Of a stretch of 64,000 nt of DNA, positions 51,020 through 60,433 are shown one piece after another. Origin of the DNA: Flammeovirga kamogawensis (lineage in GTDB: Bacteria > Bacteroidota > Bacteroidia > Cytophagales > Flammeovirgaceae); assembly GCF_018736065.1 (NCBI RefSeq), contig NZ_CP076128.1, forward strand, positions 1 through 64,000. The letters run 5' to 3'. Below the pieces are notes generated by a model, which saw only the letters and a list, made by a program, of their open reading frames with translations, did not search any database and was not told where the DNA came from. The position numbers and the translations under genes are program-made. Each line of letters begins with the position of its first letter. Positions within the stretch are counted from its first letter, which is position 1.

Positions 51020-52597
51020 TTATTCGTAATCTATAGAGTAATGTAACCCAATGTTCTCATGCCTATTTTTAGCCCCACCAATTATAAGGTAGGTTATTGT
51101 AATCATATTTCTCAATTCGCAGAGAGGTTGTGAGATAACTGTTTTTTTGTAGAGTTCTTCTGTCTCATCATATATTAATCCTGTACGTTTAAAAGCTCTT
51201 GCAAGTCTTTCATCTGAACGTACAATACCAACATAATTAGACATCACTCTTTGTAGGTCACTTCTTGATTGAGAAATTAAAACCATTTCTTCAGGAACAG
51301 ATGTTCCATCTTTATTCCATTCAGGAATATTTGTTGCCCAATCAGTTTTGTCTATTAATTTTAATGATGTTTCGAAGGCTTCATGTGCATAAACTGCAGC
51401 TTCAAGTAAAGAATTTGAAGCTAATCTATTTGCTCCATGTAAACCAGTACAAGTACACTCTCCGCAAGCTAATAAGTTATTAATAGAAGTCTCTGCTTTT
51501 GTGTTTACCACAATACCACCACATAAATAATGTGATGCAGGTGCAACAGGAATAAAATCTTTCGTAATATCAATTCCCTTGTCTAAGCATTTTTTATAAA
51601 TAGATGGGAAATGAGATTTTAATTCTTCTTTATTGATTTCAGAAGCATCTAACCAAACATGGTCTTTTCCTTCTTTTTTCATTTCAGAGTCAATTGCTCT
51701 AGCTACGATATCTCTTGGAGCTAGAGAACCTCTTTTATCATATCTTTTGACAAAATCTTCACCTTTACTATTTTTAAGAATAGCACCAGCGCCACGCATT
51801 GCTTCAGTAATTAAGAATGCATTTCCATGGTTTCCTCTTTCGTAAAGTGCTGTAGGGTGGAACTGTACAAATTCCATATGTTCTACATTGCCTTTTGCTC
51901 TGTAAGTCATGGCAATTCCATCTCCAGTAGCAACACTAGGGTTAGTTGTTGTATTATATACTTGACCAATACCGCCAGTAGCTAATAAAGTTACCTTAGA
52001 TAAAATAGTTTCAACTTCGCCAGATAATTTATTTAAGGCGTAAACACCATAGCATTGAGTGTCTTTACGGTAACGTGTAACATCTTCACCTAGATGATGC
52101 TGTGTGATTAAATCGACAGCAAAGTAATCTTGCAGAATCTCAACGTTATCGTATTTTTTAATAGTATCTAAAAGAGCTCTTTGAATTTCTTGCCCAGTTA
52201 CATCTTTAAAATGCAAAATTCTATGGTCCGAGTGTCCACCTTCTTTTGCTAATTTATAGTCGCCATCATCAGATTTATCGAATTGAGCTCCCCAATTAAT
52301 TAGCTCTCTAATTCTATCGGGTCCATTTTCAACTACGAGTTTTACAACTTCTTCGTTGTTAATGTGAGACCCGGCAACTAAAGTGTCATTAATGTGTTTT
52401 TCATAAGAATCATCAGCATCTATTACCGCTGCTATCCCACCTTGTGCATACCTAGTATTACTTTCAAAAGGTTCATCTTTAGTAATCAAACAGATTTTTG
52501 GATGATGTTTTTTCTTTTGATAGAATTCACAAAGTTTTAAAGCATAACTAAGTCCGGCTATACCAGATCCGACAATTAGAAAATCTACTTTATTCAT
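51020..52597 (-). CDS. nadB: L-aspartate oxidase
   Basis: FAD enzyme that oxidises L-aspartate to iminoaspartate, the first step of bacterial NAD synthesis. The 525-residue protein has the FAD motif VGSGIAGLSYALKL near the N-terminus, NTRYAQGGIAAV, EGGHSDHRILHFKDVTG, EFVQFHPTALY and the active-site region GGIVVNTKAETSINNLLACGE. It follows nadA on the same strand, but a terminator-like hairpin stands between them. Confidence 0.96.
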   Translation of the reverse strand: MNKVDFLIVGSGIAGLSYALKLCEFYQKKKHHPKICLITKDEPFESNTRYAQGGIAAVIDADDSYEKHINDTLVAGSHINNEEVVKLVVENGPDRIRELINWGAQFDKSDDGDYKLAKEGGHSDHRILHFKDVTGQEIQRALLDTIKKYDNVEILQDYFAVDLITQHHLGEDVTRYRKDTQCYGVYALNKLSGEVETILSKVTLLATGGIGQVYNTTTNPSVATGDGIAMTYRAKGNVEHMEFVQFHPTALYERGNHGNAFLITEAMRGAGAILKNSKGEDFVKRYDKRGSLAPRDIVARAIDSEMKKEGKDHVWLDASEINKEELKSHFPSIYKKCLDKGIDITKDFIPVAPASHYLCGGIVVNTKAETSINNLLACGECTCTGLHGANRLASNSLLEAAVYAHEAFETSLKLIDKTDWATNIPEWNKDGTSVPEEMVLISQSRSDLQRVMSNYVGIVRSDERLARAFKRTGLIYDETEELYKKTVISQPLCELRNMITITYLIIGGAKNRHENIGLHYSIDYE

Positions 52598-52627
52598 TGA
52601 TAAATAAGGGGATGTGAGCTGATGAAT

Positions 52628-52668
52628 AAAAAAGCTGTTTCTGACCTTATTGGTATGAAACAGCTTTT
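52628..52668 (-). terminator. terminator-like hairpin between nadA and nadB
   Basis: AAAAAAGCTGTTTC (52628-52641) pairs with GAAACAGCTTTT (52657-52668). On the minus strand a run of T follows. It would end or attenuate the nadA transcript before nadB. Confidence 0.85.
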
Positions 52669-52673
52669 ACTAA

Positions 52674-53666
52674 TTATGATAATTCAAACATTCTTTCAAT
52701 TGAACCGATCGCTTTTAATCGAATGTCTTCTTCAACATCAACTTCAGGATATTCATATTTTAAACAATTGTACACTTTTTCTAAGGTATTCATTTTCATG
52801 AAGTGACATTCAGAACATGCACATGTATTATCTTCTTTTGATGGTGCTGGAATTAAATTCTTATGAGGAACTGCTTCTCTCATTTTATGTAGAATTCCGG
52901 CTTCTGTAGCTACAATGTAAGCATCAGCGTCATCTTCTTGAACAAATTTTAAAAGTGCAGCAGTAGATCCTACAAAAGCAGCAACTTTTAATAAAGGCAT
53001 TTCAGATTCTGGGTGAGCTATAATCTTAGCGTGAGGATATTCTTTATGTAGGTCAAGGATTTTCTCTAATGCAAATGCTTCATGCACTACACAAGCTCCG
53101 TCCCATAATAACATATCTCTACCTGTTTCTTTCATGATATACTTACCCAAATTTCTATCGGGAGCAAAAATGATTTTCTCGTCTTCAGGTAAACTATTTA
53201 TAATTTTTAATGCATTTGTAGAAGTAACAGTTATATCTGTATAAGCTTTTACTTCTGCAGACGAATTAATATAAGTAACTACAGTATAATCAGGGTGAGC
53301 TTTTACAAACTCAGAAAATTCTTTTGGAGGAGCAGCTTCTGCTAAAGAGCAGCCTGCTTTAAAATCAGGTAGGATTACCTTCTTTTGAGGATTAATAATT
53401 TTTGCTGTTTCAGCCATAAAATGAACACCTGCAAATAATATAATATCAGCATCAGTATCCGCAGCTTTTTGTGCTAAGGCCAAACTATCACCAACAAAGT
53501 CAGCAAGATCTTGAATTTCTGCATCTTGATAATAATGGGCTAAGAAGACAGCATTTTTCTCTTCTTTTAAGCGTGTTATCTCTTTTTTGAGATCAACAGG
53601 ATTATTCTCCATTACATCAATGAAACCCAATTGATCTGCTCTATCTTTAAGCTCTGTTGTAAGCAT
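52674..53666 (-). CDS. nadA: quinolinate synthase A
   Basis: [4Fe-4S] enzyme that condenses iminoaspartate with dihydroxyacetone phosphate to quinolinate. The 330-residue protein has FLAHYYQDAEIQDLADFVGDSLALA, the Cys of DFKAGCSLAEAAP, the Cys of WDGACVVHE and the CACSECHFMKMN segment that supplies the third cluster ligand. It is transcribed from a TATCTTTGC promoter 32 bp upstream, giving a very short leader. No riboswitch-like leader is visible. Confidence 0.96.
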   Translation of the reverse strand: MLTTELKDRADQLGFIDVMENNPVDLKKEITRLKEEKNAVFLAHYYQDAEIQDLADFVGDSLALAQKAADTDADIILFAGVHFMAETAKIINPQKKVILPDFKAGCSLAEAAPPKEFSEFVKAHPDYTVVTYINSSAEVKAYTDITVTSTNALKIINSLPEDEKIIFAPDRNLGKYIMKETGRDMLLWDGACVVHEAFALEKILDLHKEYPHAKIIAHPESEMPLLKVAAFVGSTAALLKFVQEDDADAYIVATEAGILHKMREAVPHKNLIPAPSKEDNTCACSECHFMKMNTLEKVYNCLKYEYPEVDVEEDIRLKAIGSIERMFELS

Positions 53667-53697
53667 TTTTCAATAAATCTTCGATTAGTATATCGAT

Positions 53698-53706
53698 GCA
53701 AAGATA
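53698..53706 (-). promoter_or_regulatory. -7 box of nadA
   Basis: The minus strand reads TATCTTTGC, an exact TAnnTTTGC match, 32 bp before the nadA ATG. The leader would be about 25 nt. Confidence 0.6.
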
Positions 53707-53759
53707 ATCAATCTTTGTCAATTGAACTGCTTAATAGAGAGGTAAAGTATATTATTAGA

Positions 53760-53927
53760 TTAAATTTTTGGACATTTTTTACAATGCTTTCCTTTTCTCT
53801 TATATTTTTTACAACAGTCTTTCTTTTTACATGGAGTGTCATCAGAAAAACTAGAATCGTTCATATTCAACATTTCTAGTAAACGATTACTAGTTGCACT
53901 TCTGAATATTGGATCTTGTAAATTCAT
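53760..53927 (-). CDS. 55-residue Cys/Lys-rich protein of unknown function
   Basis: Small open frame with ATG at 53927 and TAA at 53760. The first half is ordinary (NLQDPIFRSATSNRLLEML). The second half is extremely basic and Cys-rich, with TPCKKKDCCKKYKRKGKHC followed by KKCPKI, so five Cys lie within the last 23 residues. The spacing looks like a small metal-binding knuckle. It lies alone between nadA and the MscS gene. Similar C-terminal motifs occur in small Bacteroidota proteins as far as I recall, but I know no function. Too short to be sure without conservation data. Confidence 0.55.
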   Translation of the reverse strand: MNLQDPIFRSATSNRLLEMLNMNDSSFSDDTPCKKKDCCKKYKRKGKHCKKCPKI

Positions 53928-54024
53928 ATTGCTTTTATTTAGATTAATTCTACTTAATGATGCAATATAAGTTAAATTGGATTAATTCTAAATAAAGAAC
54001 AGTAAAAAAAATAAAATGAATAAA

Positions 54025-54055
54025 AAAAAGCTGCTCCCTAGAGGAAACAGCTCTT
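54025..54055 (-). terminator. terminator of the MscS-type channel gene
   Basis: AGCTG (54029-54033) with CC pairs with GG and CAGCT (54048-54052) in an imperfect stem. The minus strand then has eight T residues. Confidence 0.6.
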
Positions 54056-54078
54056 TGTAAAGCTTTTTATTGCTGTAA

Positions 54079-54906
54079 TTATGATTGTTTCATATGCACA
54101 ACTCTCTGTGGGAATGGAATTTCAATACCATTGTCATCTAGAGCAAGTTTAGCAGCTTCTGTTGTTTCAAATAAGAAGTTCCAATAATCATCAACACTAA
54201 TATGTACTCTTAATTGAAGATCTACAGAGCTATCTCCTAGGTTTACTACCCAAACTACTGGCTCTTCAGGGTCTCTTAAAACCCTTTTGTCGTTGTTTGC
54301 AATATTTAAAAGCACGTCACGAGTTTTTTTAATGTCTGCATCATAAGCAATACCGATAGGTACATCGCAACGTACAAAACCTTCTCTTGTATAGTTTTTA
54401 ATTACTCCTCCAGCTAATGCACCGTTTGGAATAAATATATGTCTTCTATGTGGAGTTTTGATTGTTGTAGCAAATAAACCAATATCTTCTACTGTACCTA
54501 AGTGACCTTGTGCTTCAATTAATTCTCCTTTTTTGAAGGGACGTAAAGTAAGTACAAGTGCTCCTCCAGCAACGTTTGCAAGTGATCCTTGAAGTGCTAA
54601 ACCAATAGCTAAACCTGCAGAACCTAACATAGCAATAAATGAAGTAGTTTCTACTCCTGCCATTCCTATTGCTGTAACCATAATAATTACTTTTAGCGTA
54701 ATCTTGGTTAGAGAGACAATAAAGTCAATTAAGGCGTGATTGTTATTAGATTTCTTTTTTACTTGACTAGCTACTACATCTCCAATTTTATTTGCGATAT
54801 AGAAACCGATGATTAAACAAGCTAATGCTTGTACGACTTTGAAACCATAAACAGTTACAATATGCATTGCTTCTGTTTGGAATTCTGATAAGTCTTGTAA
54901 TTCCAT
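54079..54906 (-). CDS. mscS: small-conductance mechanosensitive channel (MscS family)
   Basis: Homoheptameric channel that releases solutes under hypo-osmotic stress. The 275-residue length is that of the classic small MscS. Helices near 20-38, 58-80 and the pore helix near 85-115 (SFIAMLGSAGLAIGLALQGSLANVAGGAL) are followed by the conserved beta domain (LRPFKKGELIEAQGHLGTVEDIGLFATTI, IPNGALAGGVIKNYTREG). It is a single gene with its own terminator. Confidence 0.93.
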   Translation of the reverse strand: MELQDLSEFQTEAMHIVTVYGFKVVQALACLIIGFYIANKIGDVVASQVKKKSNNNHALIDFIVSLTKITLKVIIMVTAIGMAGVETTSFIAMLGSAGLAIGLALQGSLANVAGGALVLTLRPFKKGELIEAQGHLGTVEDIGLFATTIKTPHRRHIFIPNGALAGGVIKNYTREGFVRCDVPIGIAYDADIKKTRDVLLNIANNDKRVLRDPEEPVVWVVNLGDSSVDLQLRVHISVDDYWNFLFETTEAAKLALDDNGIEIPFPQRVVHMKQS

Positions 54907-55027
54907 TATTGAGTTATTAAAATATTAATTCCGTTAATTTATGTAAAATTAATATTTTTTTTTAGAATTTAGCATAGCGTTAAACAAATTGTTATTGTAC
55001 TTTTCTGCTTTAAAAATTAAGGAAAAA

Positions 55028-55612
55028 ATGGCTGAACATAAATTATTGATAGTAGGGGAGTTAAAAGAAGCTGCTGAAGTTCTCAATCGTTTTTTATCAG
55101 ATGAAAAAAATATAGAGGCTATTGATAAAGCTTCAGATTTAATTGTATCGTCTTTTAAAAATGAGGGTAAAGTAATGTCTTGTGGAAATGGAGGTTCCCA
55201 TTGTGATGCCATGCATTTTGCAGAAGAGTTAACGGGCAGATATAGAGAAGATAGACCTTCTTTAGGTGCTATTGCCATTTCCGATCCTAGTCATATTTCT
55301 TGTGTAAGTAACGATTATGGGTTTGAATATGTGTTTTCGCGATATTTAGAAGGTGTTGGGCGTAAGGATGATGTCCTTTTTGCGATTAGTACAAGTGGAA
55401 ATTCTCAGAATATTATTAATGCAATTGAAGTTGCCCATAATAAAGGGATTAAGGTAGTAGCATTAACTGGTAAAGATGGAGGGAAAATGGCTGGTTTAGC
55501 AGATGTTGAAATTCGAGTGCCTCACTTTGGTTTTGCAGACAGAATTCAAGAAATTCATATTAAAATTATCCATATTTTGATTCAACTAATAGAAAAGAAA
55601 ATGGCGTATTAG
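55028..55612 (+). CDS. gmhA: sedoheptulose-7-phosphate isomerase (SIS domain)
   Basis: Converts sedoheptulose 7-phosphate to D-glycero-D-manno-heptose 7-phosphate for LPS core heptose. I chose ATG 55028 ([16 protein letters not shown]), which has an AGGAAAAA sequence just upstream and gives 194 residues. The upstream ATG at 54989 adds an unusual N-terminus. SIS motifs are [33 protein letters not shown] and [21 protein letters not shown]. Its stop overlaps the stop of the convergent kinase gene by 3 nt. Confidence 0.93.
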   Translation: MAEHKLLIVGELKEAAEVLNRFLSDEKNIEAIDKASDLIVSSFKNEGKVMSCGNGGSHCDAMHFAEELTGRYREDRPSLGAIAISDPSHISCVSNDYGFEYVFSRYLEGVGRKDDVLFAISTSGNSQNIINAIEVAHNKGIKVVALTGKDGGKMAGLADVEIRVPHFGFADRIQEIHIKIIHILIQLIEKKMAY

Positions 55613-57801
55613 TCATTTTTCTCAATATATTCAAGGGGGAGTTGCACTGTAAATGTAGCTCCTCCTTTTTGGTTATTAAAAGCACCTAATGAGCCATTAT
55701 GTTTTTGTACAATACGTTTACAAATCATTAGACCAATACCAAGCCCTTCTTTCTTAGTAGTGTAAAAAGCCTCAAAGAGGTGGTCTGCATCTTTAATTCC
55801 ACCACCAGTATCGCTAATACTAATACAAATATTTTTCTTTCTTAACTCCGTATTTATTGTAATTGTCTTAATATCTGTGCTGTTTTCTTTTACAGCTTGG
55901 AATGCATTATCAATAAGATTAATAAATACTTGAGAAATTTTACCTCCTAAACATGTTATTTCAGGAAGGTCAGATTGATATTCTTTAATAACTTCTATCT
56001 CATCATATTTGTATTTTTTGTAGATAAGATTTGTTACATTTTCAAGGTTGTCATTTACATTAAAAGGTAAAGCATGTCCGTTGTTATTTCTTACAACATT
56101 TTTTAAATCTGATGAGATTTCTATAATTCTTTTTACACCATCTTCAATTCCTTCTAGTAATAATATAGACTCTTCAATATCTTCTAAAACTTCTTCTTTA
56201 TTGGCAACATCTTGATCTTTAATTATTTCAAAAACTTCTTTTAAATTCTCACTAATTGGTGTGATATTGTTCGAAATAAAGTTAGTGGGATTGTTAATTT
56301 CATGTGCAACTACAGCCATCATTTGACCCACTAAAGCTAATTTTTCAGACTTTTCTAACTGTTTATGCATCATTTGTGTTTGATTAAGGCTGTTTTCCAA
56401 TTCCTTATTTTTCTCTACAAGTTGCATGTTTAGTTCATGTTCTTCAATTGCCTTTTGATCAATTATTACTTTTTGTTGATTGATTTCCTTTGCCTTCTCT
56501 TTTAATTTAATGCTAAACTCATGAATACGTTTTCTCTTATTATTTATAAGATAGATTACAGCCCCTAAAAGAAGTAAAAGAATAAAAAAGGCAATAATAA
56601 AATACTCTTGATTTTTAATTTTAGTTTTAGCTAAAGTATTATTCTGATGTAATTCATCAATTTCTTTTTCTTTTGATGCCATCTGAATAGAATTTTCTAA
56701 CATCTGAGTTTTTCTAGCTTGTTCAGCATCTTGATAAAGGTAGAGGTAGTAAAGTTGTTTTTTAAGGTACTTGTTTTGATTATGAATATCACCTCTTTTT
56801 TCATAAGCATTAGAAAGTATAGATGTTAATAACAACGCTTCTTGTAGTGCAGGTAGATCTTCAGCAATTTTTAAACCTTTGTCAGCAAATTGGATTGCTC
56901 TTGTTAGTCTGTTTTGGGCAAGATAAACTTTTGCAATTTTCTCTAAGACTTTTGCTTGTTGTAAAGGTGATTTTAGTTTTACAAATCCTGTATATGCTTC
57001 TTGATAATTTCTAAGAGCATCATCTAAACTATCTTCAGAGCTGTAAAAATAGGTGTCACCAATGGCTGCTTTACAAGAATATTGAATACTATTGTAATCG
57101 ATATCTTCACTTAGTTTTAGTGCTCTCTGAAATTCATTTCTAGCATAAAATGGGTTTCCAGCAGCTAAATAAGCATCACCAATACTTTTTAATGTTGCAG
57201 CTCTTCCTTGTATATTATTAGTCTTATCTCTAACTACTAGTGACCTTTTATAGTTTTCTAAAGCCAATTCATAATGTCCATTACTAAGTTGAATATCACC
57301 TAAATTCATATAACAATACCCAGACATTTCTAAATCGTTGATTTTGTTACTTACCAACAAAGCTTCTTTCATGTTTTTAAGCGCTTTATATTGGTTTCCT
57401 TGAAAATGGTATAACTGCCCTATATTGATGTAGGCATATCCTTTTTGAACAGTATCATTAGATATGTCAGCTTGTAACAATGCTTGTTTATAATAATCAA
57501 GTGCTAGCGTATAATTCCCTTTATTTCTACAGGCAACGCCTATAAGGTTAAGTACTTTAGGTCTTTTAGAATAAGTTTTACTATTCTCTGTAATTTTTAA
57601 TATTTCTTCTCCGTATTTAATTGCATCATCTGGATTGAGATCCCTAGATTCCCACATCAGTTCCATTAGAATATCAGCCTTTTGATCTTCTGATGCATTA
57701 GCTAACTGAACCTTCAAATCATCGACATTAGCCTGTTGTCCAACACAAACGGAAAGAGAACTTAAATAAAGAAGAAAAATAAGTGTGTAAAAATTATTCA
57801 T
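55609..57801 (-). CDS. TPR-repeat sensor histidine kinase
   Basis: Hybrid of exported TPR sensor and cytoplasmic kinase, 730 residues. A signal-like segment ([21 protein letters not shown]) is followed by about seven TPR repeats (residues about 30-370, e.g. [33 protein letters not shown]). One transmembrane helix lies near 398-418. A coiled coil then leads to a HisKA domain with His500 in [12 protein letters not shown] and a HATPase domain ([21 protein letters not shown]). No response regulator is adjacent. Such kinases are common in Bacteroidota, and their ligand is usually unknown. Confidence 0.88.
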   Translation of the reverse strand: MNNFYTLIFLLYLSSLSVCVGQQANVDDLKVQLANASEDQKADILMELMWESRDLNPDDAIKYGEEILKITENSKTYSKRPKVLNLIGVACRNKGNYTLALDYYKQALLQADISNDTVQKGYAYINIGQLYHFQGNQYKALKNMKEALLVSNKINDLEMSGYCYMNLGDIQLSNGHYELALENYKRSLVVRDKTNNIQGRAATLKSIGDAYLAAGNPFYARNEFQRALKLSEDIDYNSIQYSCKAAIGDTYFYSSEDSLDDALRNYQEAYTGFVKLKSPLQQAKVLEKIAKVYLAQNRLTRAIQFADKGLKIAEDLPALQEALLLTSILSNAYEKRGDIHNQNKYLKKQLYYLYLYQDAEQARKTQMLENSIQMASKEKEIDELHQNNTLAKTKIKNQEYFIIAFFILLLLLGAVIYLINNKRKRIHEFSIKLKEKAKEINQQKVIIDQKAIEEHELNMQLVEKNKELENSLNQTQMMHKQLEKSEKLALVGQMMAVVAHEINNPTNFISNNITPISENLKEVFEIIKDQDVANKEEVLEDIEESILLLEGIEDGVKRIIEISSDLKNVVRNNNGHALPFNVNDNLENVTNLIYKKYKYDEIEVIKEYQSDLPEITCLGGKISQVFINLIDNAFQAVKENSTDIKTITINTELRKKNICISISDTGGGIKDADHLFEAFYTTKKEGLGIGLMICKRIVQKHNGSLGAFNNQKGGATFTVQLPLEYIEKND

Positions 57802-57880
57802 TTGGATAGATGTACCAGAGCTAGTGGGAAAGTAAGTAATAGGGTGGAAATATAAGAAACTAATCTTAAACGTATAAATT

Positions 57881-58687
57881 TTAAACGTTAATCGTATTTA
57901 AGTTGAGTATAAACTTATTACTTCCATTATTGTAAATCGGAAAATCGCCCATTTCCTCTTTAGTAAACTTACATTTTTCATTGCAATTCCAATAAAAAGT
58001 GAATGCAGTTGTTTGTTCTAATAATTTAAATCCAAGTTTTTCAAAGCTTATTCCATTAGACCAATCAGAATCGGTGTATGTCATAATATCATCCGGAGAA
58101 TATTCAACAATAAAATGTTTAAGTAATTTTCCTAAACCGCCAATAACTGTAGTACCATTTTTATTGCAATATCTTATAAGTTCATATGATTGATGTACCA
58201 ATCCATCTCTGTTATTCATTTTTCTTTTTCCACTAAAAGAAGCAACAGCATAAAGCTCATTTTCTAAATAAAGGCCAAATTTAATTTTTGCAGTTGTAGG
58301 AAGGTTAGTGTGATTTTCTTTTAAGAAGTCATTTAATGTATGAATATCAATTCTTTTTGTTGTCAGTTTTCGTGCATATATAACTTCTGATCTTCCTAAA
58401 GCACCCATTATTCTAGATATACAAGCAGCCTTATGATTTAGCCATGTATCTTGCCACAAGTGAATTATGTGATTACCATTCAAAGTGGGGGGGAAATCAA
58501 TTAAAGAAGTAGGTGAATGCCAATGTTTAGTTTTTTCTGAAGGGCATATATAATGTATAGAAACAGCATATTCAGGTATATTTAACCATTGATATGGAGA
58601 GATCACTTTATCAAAAGTAAAAGTAGATACAATTTTATTACTATCTAATAATAGAATGAGTGATTCTAATTCTTCTTGAATCTTCAT
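57881..58687 (-). CDS. orphan protein with a GNAT-like C-terminal region
   Basis: Cytoplasmic protein of 268 residues. The middle and C-terminal parts (about 120-245) read KFGLYLENELYAVASFSG, SYELIRYCNKNGTTVIGGLGKLLKHFI, DDIMTYTDSDWSNGISFEKLGFKLLE, a pattern I associate with GNAT-like domains found in phage and mobile-element proteins. The N-terminal third is unrecognised. No nuclease motif is visible. It lies alone, divergent from the sulfate activation operon. It might be a recent arrival or a phage remnant, but nothing else phage-like is close. Confidence 0.65.
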   Translation of the reverse strand: MKIQEELESLILLLDSNKIVSTFTFDKVISPYQWLNIPEYAVSIHYICPSEKTKHWHSPTSLIDFPPTLNGNHIIHLWQDTWLNHKAACISRIMGALGRSEVIYARKLTTKRIDIHTLNDFLKENHTNLPTTAKIKFGLYLENELYAVASFSGKRKMNNRDGLVHQSYELIRYCNKNGTTVIGGLGKLLKHFIVEYSPDDIMTYTDSDWSNGISFEKLGFKLLEQTTAFTFYWNCNEKCKFTKEEMGDFPIYNNGSNKFILNLNTINV

Positions 58688-58798
58688 TTTAAATATTTGT
58701 TTCTTTAACTTTAAATGGTTAATAAATTGAAATATTTTATCAAAATGGATCTAAAATTATCATTTTGATAATGTAATAATCAATTTTTTTTGAAAATC

Positions 58799-58830
58799 TT
58801 TGTAATCAAAATCACTTACTCTATATTTGC
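58799..58830 (+). promoter_or_regulatory. complete Bacteroidota promoter of the cys operon
   Basis: TTTG (58799-58802), 19 bp, then TATATTTGC (58822-58830) is an ideal match to the TTTG-N19-TAnnTTTGC consensus. The start of transcription should be near 58837, about 54 nt before the cysC ATG. Confidence 0.8.
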
Positions 58831-58890
58831 CTATTAAATATATAGGGTAATAGAGTTAATAACATTTCTTACTCTTAAGTAATTAAAGAT

Positions 58891-59499
58891 ATGAGCGAAG
58901 CTACAAATATTCATCCTATTTTCAACTCTCTTTTATCAAGAGAAAAAAAGGAAGAATTATTAAAACAAAACGGAATTGTTTTGTGGATGACTGGTTTATC
59001 TGGTTCTGGAAAAAGTACATTGGCAAGAGCATTAGAGTTTGCTTTAAATGACTTAGGGTATTTTACTATGCTACTAGATGGAGATAATCTAAGAACTGGA
59101 GTAAACAGTAATTTAGGTTTCTCTGAAGAAGATAGAATGGAAAACGTTCGTCGTTCTGCAGAAGTATCTAAGTTATTTGCATCAGCAGGTATAGTAACTA
59201 TCTGTTCTTTAATCAGTCCAACTGAAGAAATTAGAGAAGCAGCTCAAGATATTATAGGTAAAGAAGATTTTTATCAAGTACATATTGATTGTCCTTTTGA
59301 AGTGTGTGCGGAACGCGATGTAAAAGGTTTATATAAAAAAGCATTGGCAGGAGAAATTAAAAACTTTACAGGTTTAGATTCTCCATTCGATATTCCTGCA
59401 AATCCATTTGTACGTATTCCTACGGACAAGCAAAGCCTGGAAGAAAGTTTAAAACAACTTGTAGAAGCTGTTTTGCCAGTAATTAAATTATCAGAATAA
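58891..59499 (+). CDS. cysC: adenylylsulfate kinase
   Basis: Phosphorylates adenosine 5'-phosphosulfate (APS) to PAPS with ATP. The 202-residue protein has the P-loop GLSGSGKSTLARALE (about 35-49), DGDNLRTGVNSNLGFSEEDRMENVRR, CSLISPTEEIREAAQ, and RDVKGLYKKALAGEIKNFTGLDSPF. It is the first gene of cysC-cysD-cysN, 15 nt before cysD. A consensus promoter lies upstream. Confidence 0.96.
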   Translation: MSEATNIHPIFNSLLSREKKEELLKQNGIVLWMTGLSGSGKSTLARALEFALNDLGYFTMLLDGDNLRTGVNSNLGFSEEDRMENVRRSAEVSKLFASAGIVTICSLISPTEEIREAAQDIIGKEDFYQVHIDCPFEVCAERDVKGLYKKALAGEIKNFTGLDSPFDIPANPFVRIPTDKQSLEESLKQLVEAVLPVIKLSE

Positions 59500-59514
59500 T
59501 TAATTAACAAAAGA

Positions 59515-60420
59515 ATGCAGTCTCATACACTGACACACCTTAAACAACTAGAATCTGAAGCGATATATGTTTTCAGAGAAGTTGTGGCGCAATTTGAGCG
59601 TCCAGCGATGCTCTTTTCAGGAGGAAAAGACTCTATTGTGATGTTACATTTAGCTAGAAAAGCTTTCTGGCCTGATAAAGTACCATTTCCATTAATTCAT
59701 GTAGATACTGGACATAACTTTCCAGAAGCAATTGATTATAGAGATTGGTTAGTAGAAGAATATGATCTTGATTTAATCGTTGGGTCTGTTCAAGGATCTA
59801 TTGATAAAGGAACTGCTGTGGAAGAAAGAGGAGTAAACCCTTCTAGAAATGGTTTACAAGCAATTACTCTTTTAGAAACTTTAGAAGAATATAAAGTGGA
59901 TGCTGCCTTTGGTGGTGGACGTAGAGATGAGGAAAAAGCAAGAGCTAAAGAACGTTTCTTCTCTCACCGTGATGAATTTGGGCAGTGGAATCCTAAAAAC
60001 CAACGTCCTGAATTATGGACGTTATATAATGGACATTATAACGAAGATGAGCATTTCCGTATTTTCCCAATTTCAAATTGGACGGAAATGGATGTTTGGC
60101 AATATATCGCTTTAGAGAAAATTGCTTTACCATCTATCTATTTTGCACATAAGAGACCAGTTGTAGAACGTAATGGAATCTTGTTAGCGGAGTCTCCTTG
60201 GAATACTCTATTAAAAGATGAGAAGTACGAAGAACGTTTAATTCGCTACCGTACTTTAGGTGACATGACATGTACTGGTGCAGTACTTTCTGATGCCGAC
60301 GATTTAGCTGGAATTATCCAAGAAGTAGCTTCTTCTAGAACTACAGAGAGAGGAAACAGATCTGACGATAAACGATCTGAAGCAGCAATGGAGGAAAGAA
60401 AATTACAAGGTTACTTCTAA
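59515..60420 (+). CDS. cysD: sulfate adenylyltransferase subunit 2
   Basis: Catalytic PP-loop subunit of ATP sulfurylase, forms APS from sulfate and ATP. The 301-residue protein has the PP-loop MLFSGGKDSIVMLHLA, FPLIHVDTGHNFPEAI, FGGGRRDEEKARAKERFFSHRD, and the C-terminal EERKLQGYF. It works with CysN, whose gene starts 13 nt later. Confidence 0.97.
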   Translation: MQSHTLTHLKQLESEAIYVFREVVAQFERPAMLFSGGKDSIVMLHLARKAFWPDKVPFPLIHVDTGHNFPEAIDYRDWLVEEYDLDLIVGSVQGSIDKGTAVEERGVNPSRNGLQAITLLETLEEYKVDAAFGGGRRDEEKARAKERFFSHRDEFGQWNPKNQRPELWTLYNGHYNEDEHFRIFPISNWTEMDVWQYIALEKIALPSIYFAHKRPVVERNGILLAESPWNTLLKDEKYEERLIRYRTLGDMTCTGAVLSDADDLAGIIQEVASSRTTERGNRSDDKRSEAAMEERKLQGYF

Positions 60421-60433
60421 ACAATCTACAACT

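Noticed and set aside
53631-53879. Plus-strand frame across the nadA start region
   Set aside because: It is antisense to the nadA start and to the better supported 55-residue minus-strand gene.
57881-58687. The GNAT-like orphan as a homing endonuclease
   Set aside because: No HNH, GIY-YIG or LAGLIDADG motif is visible in the chain.
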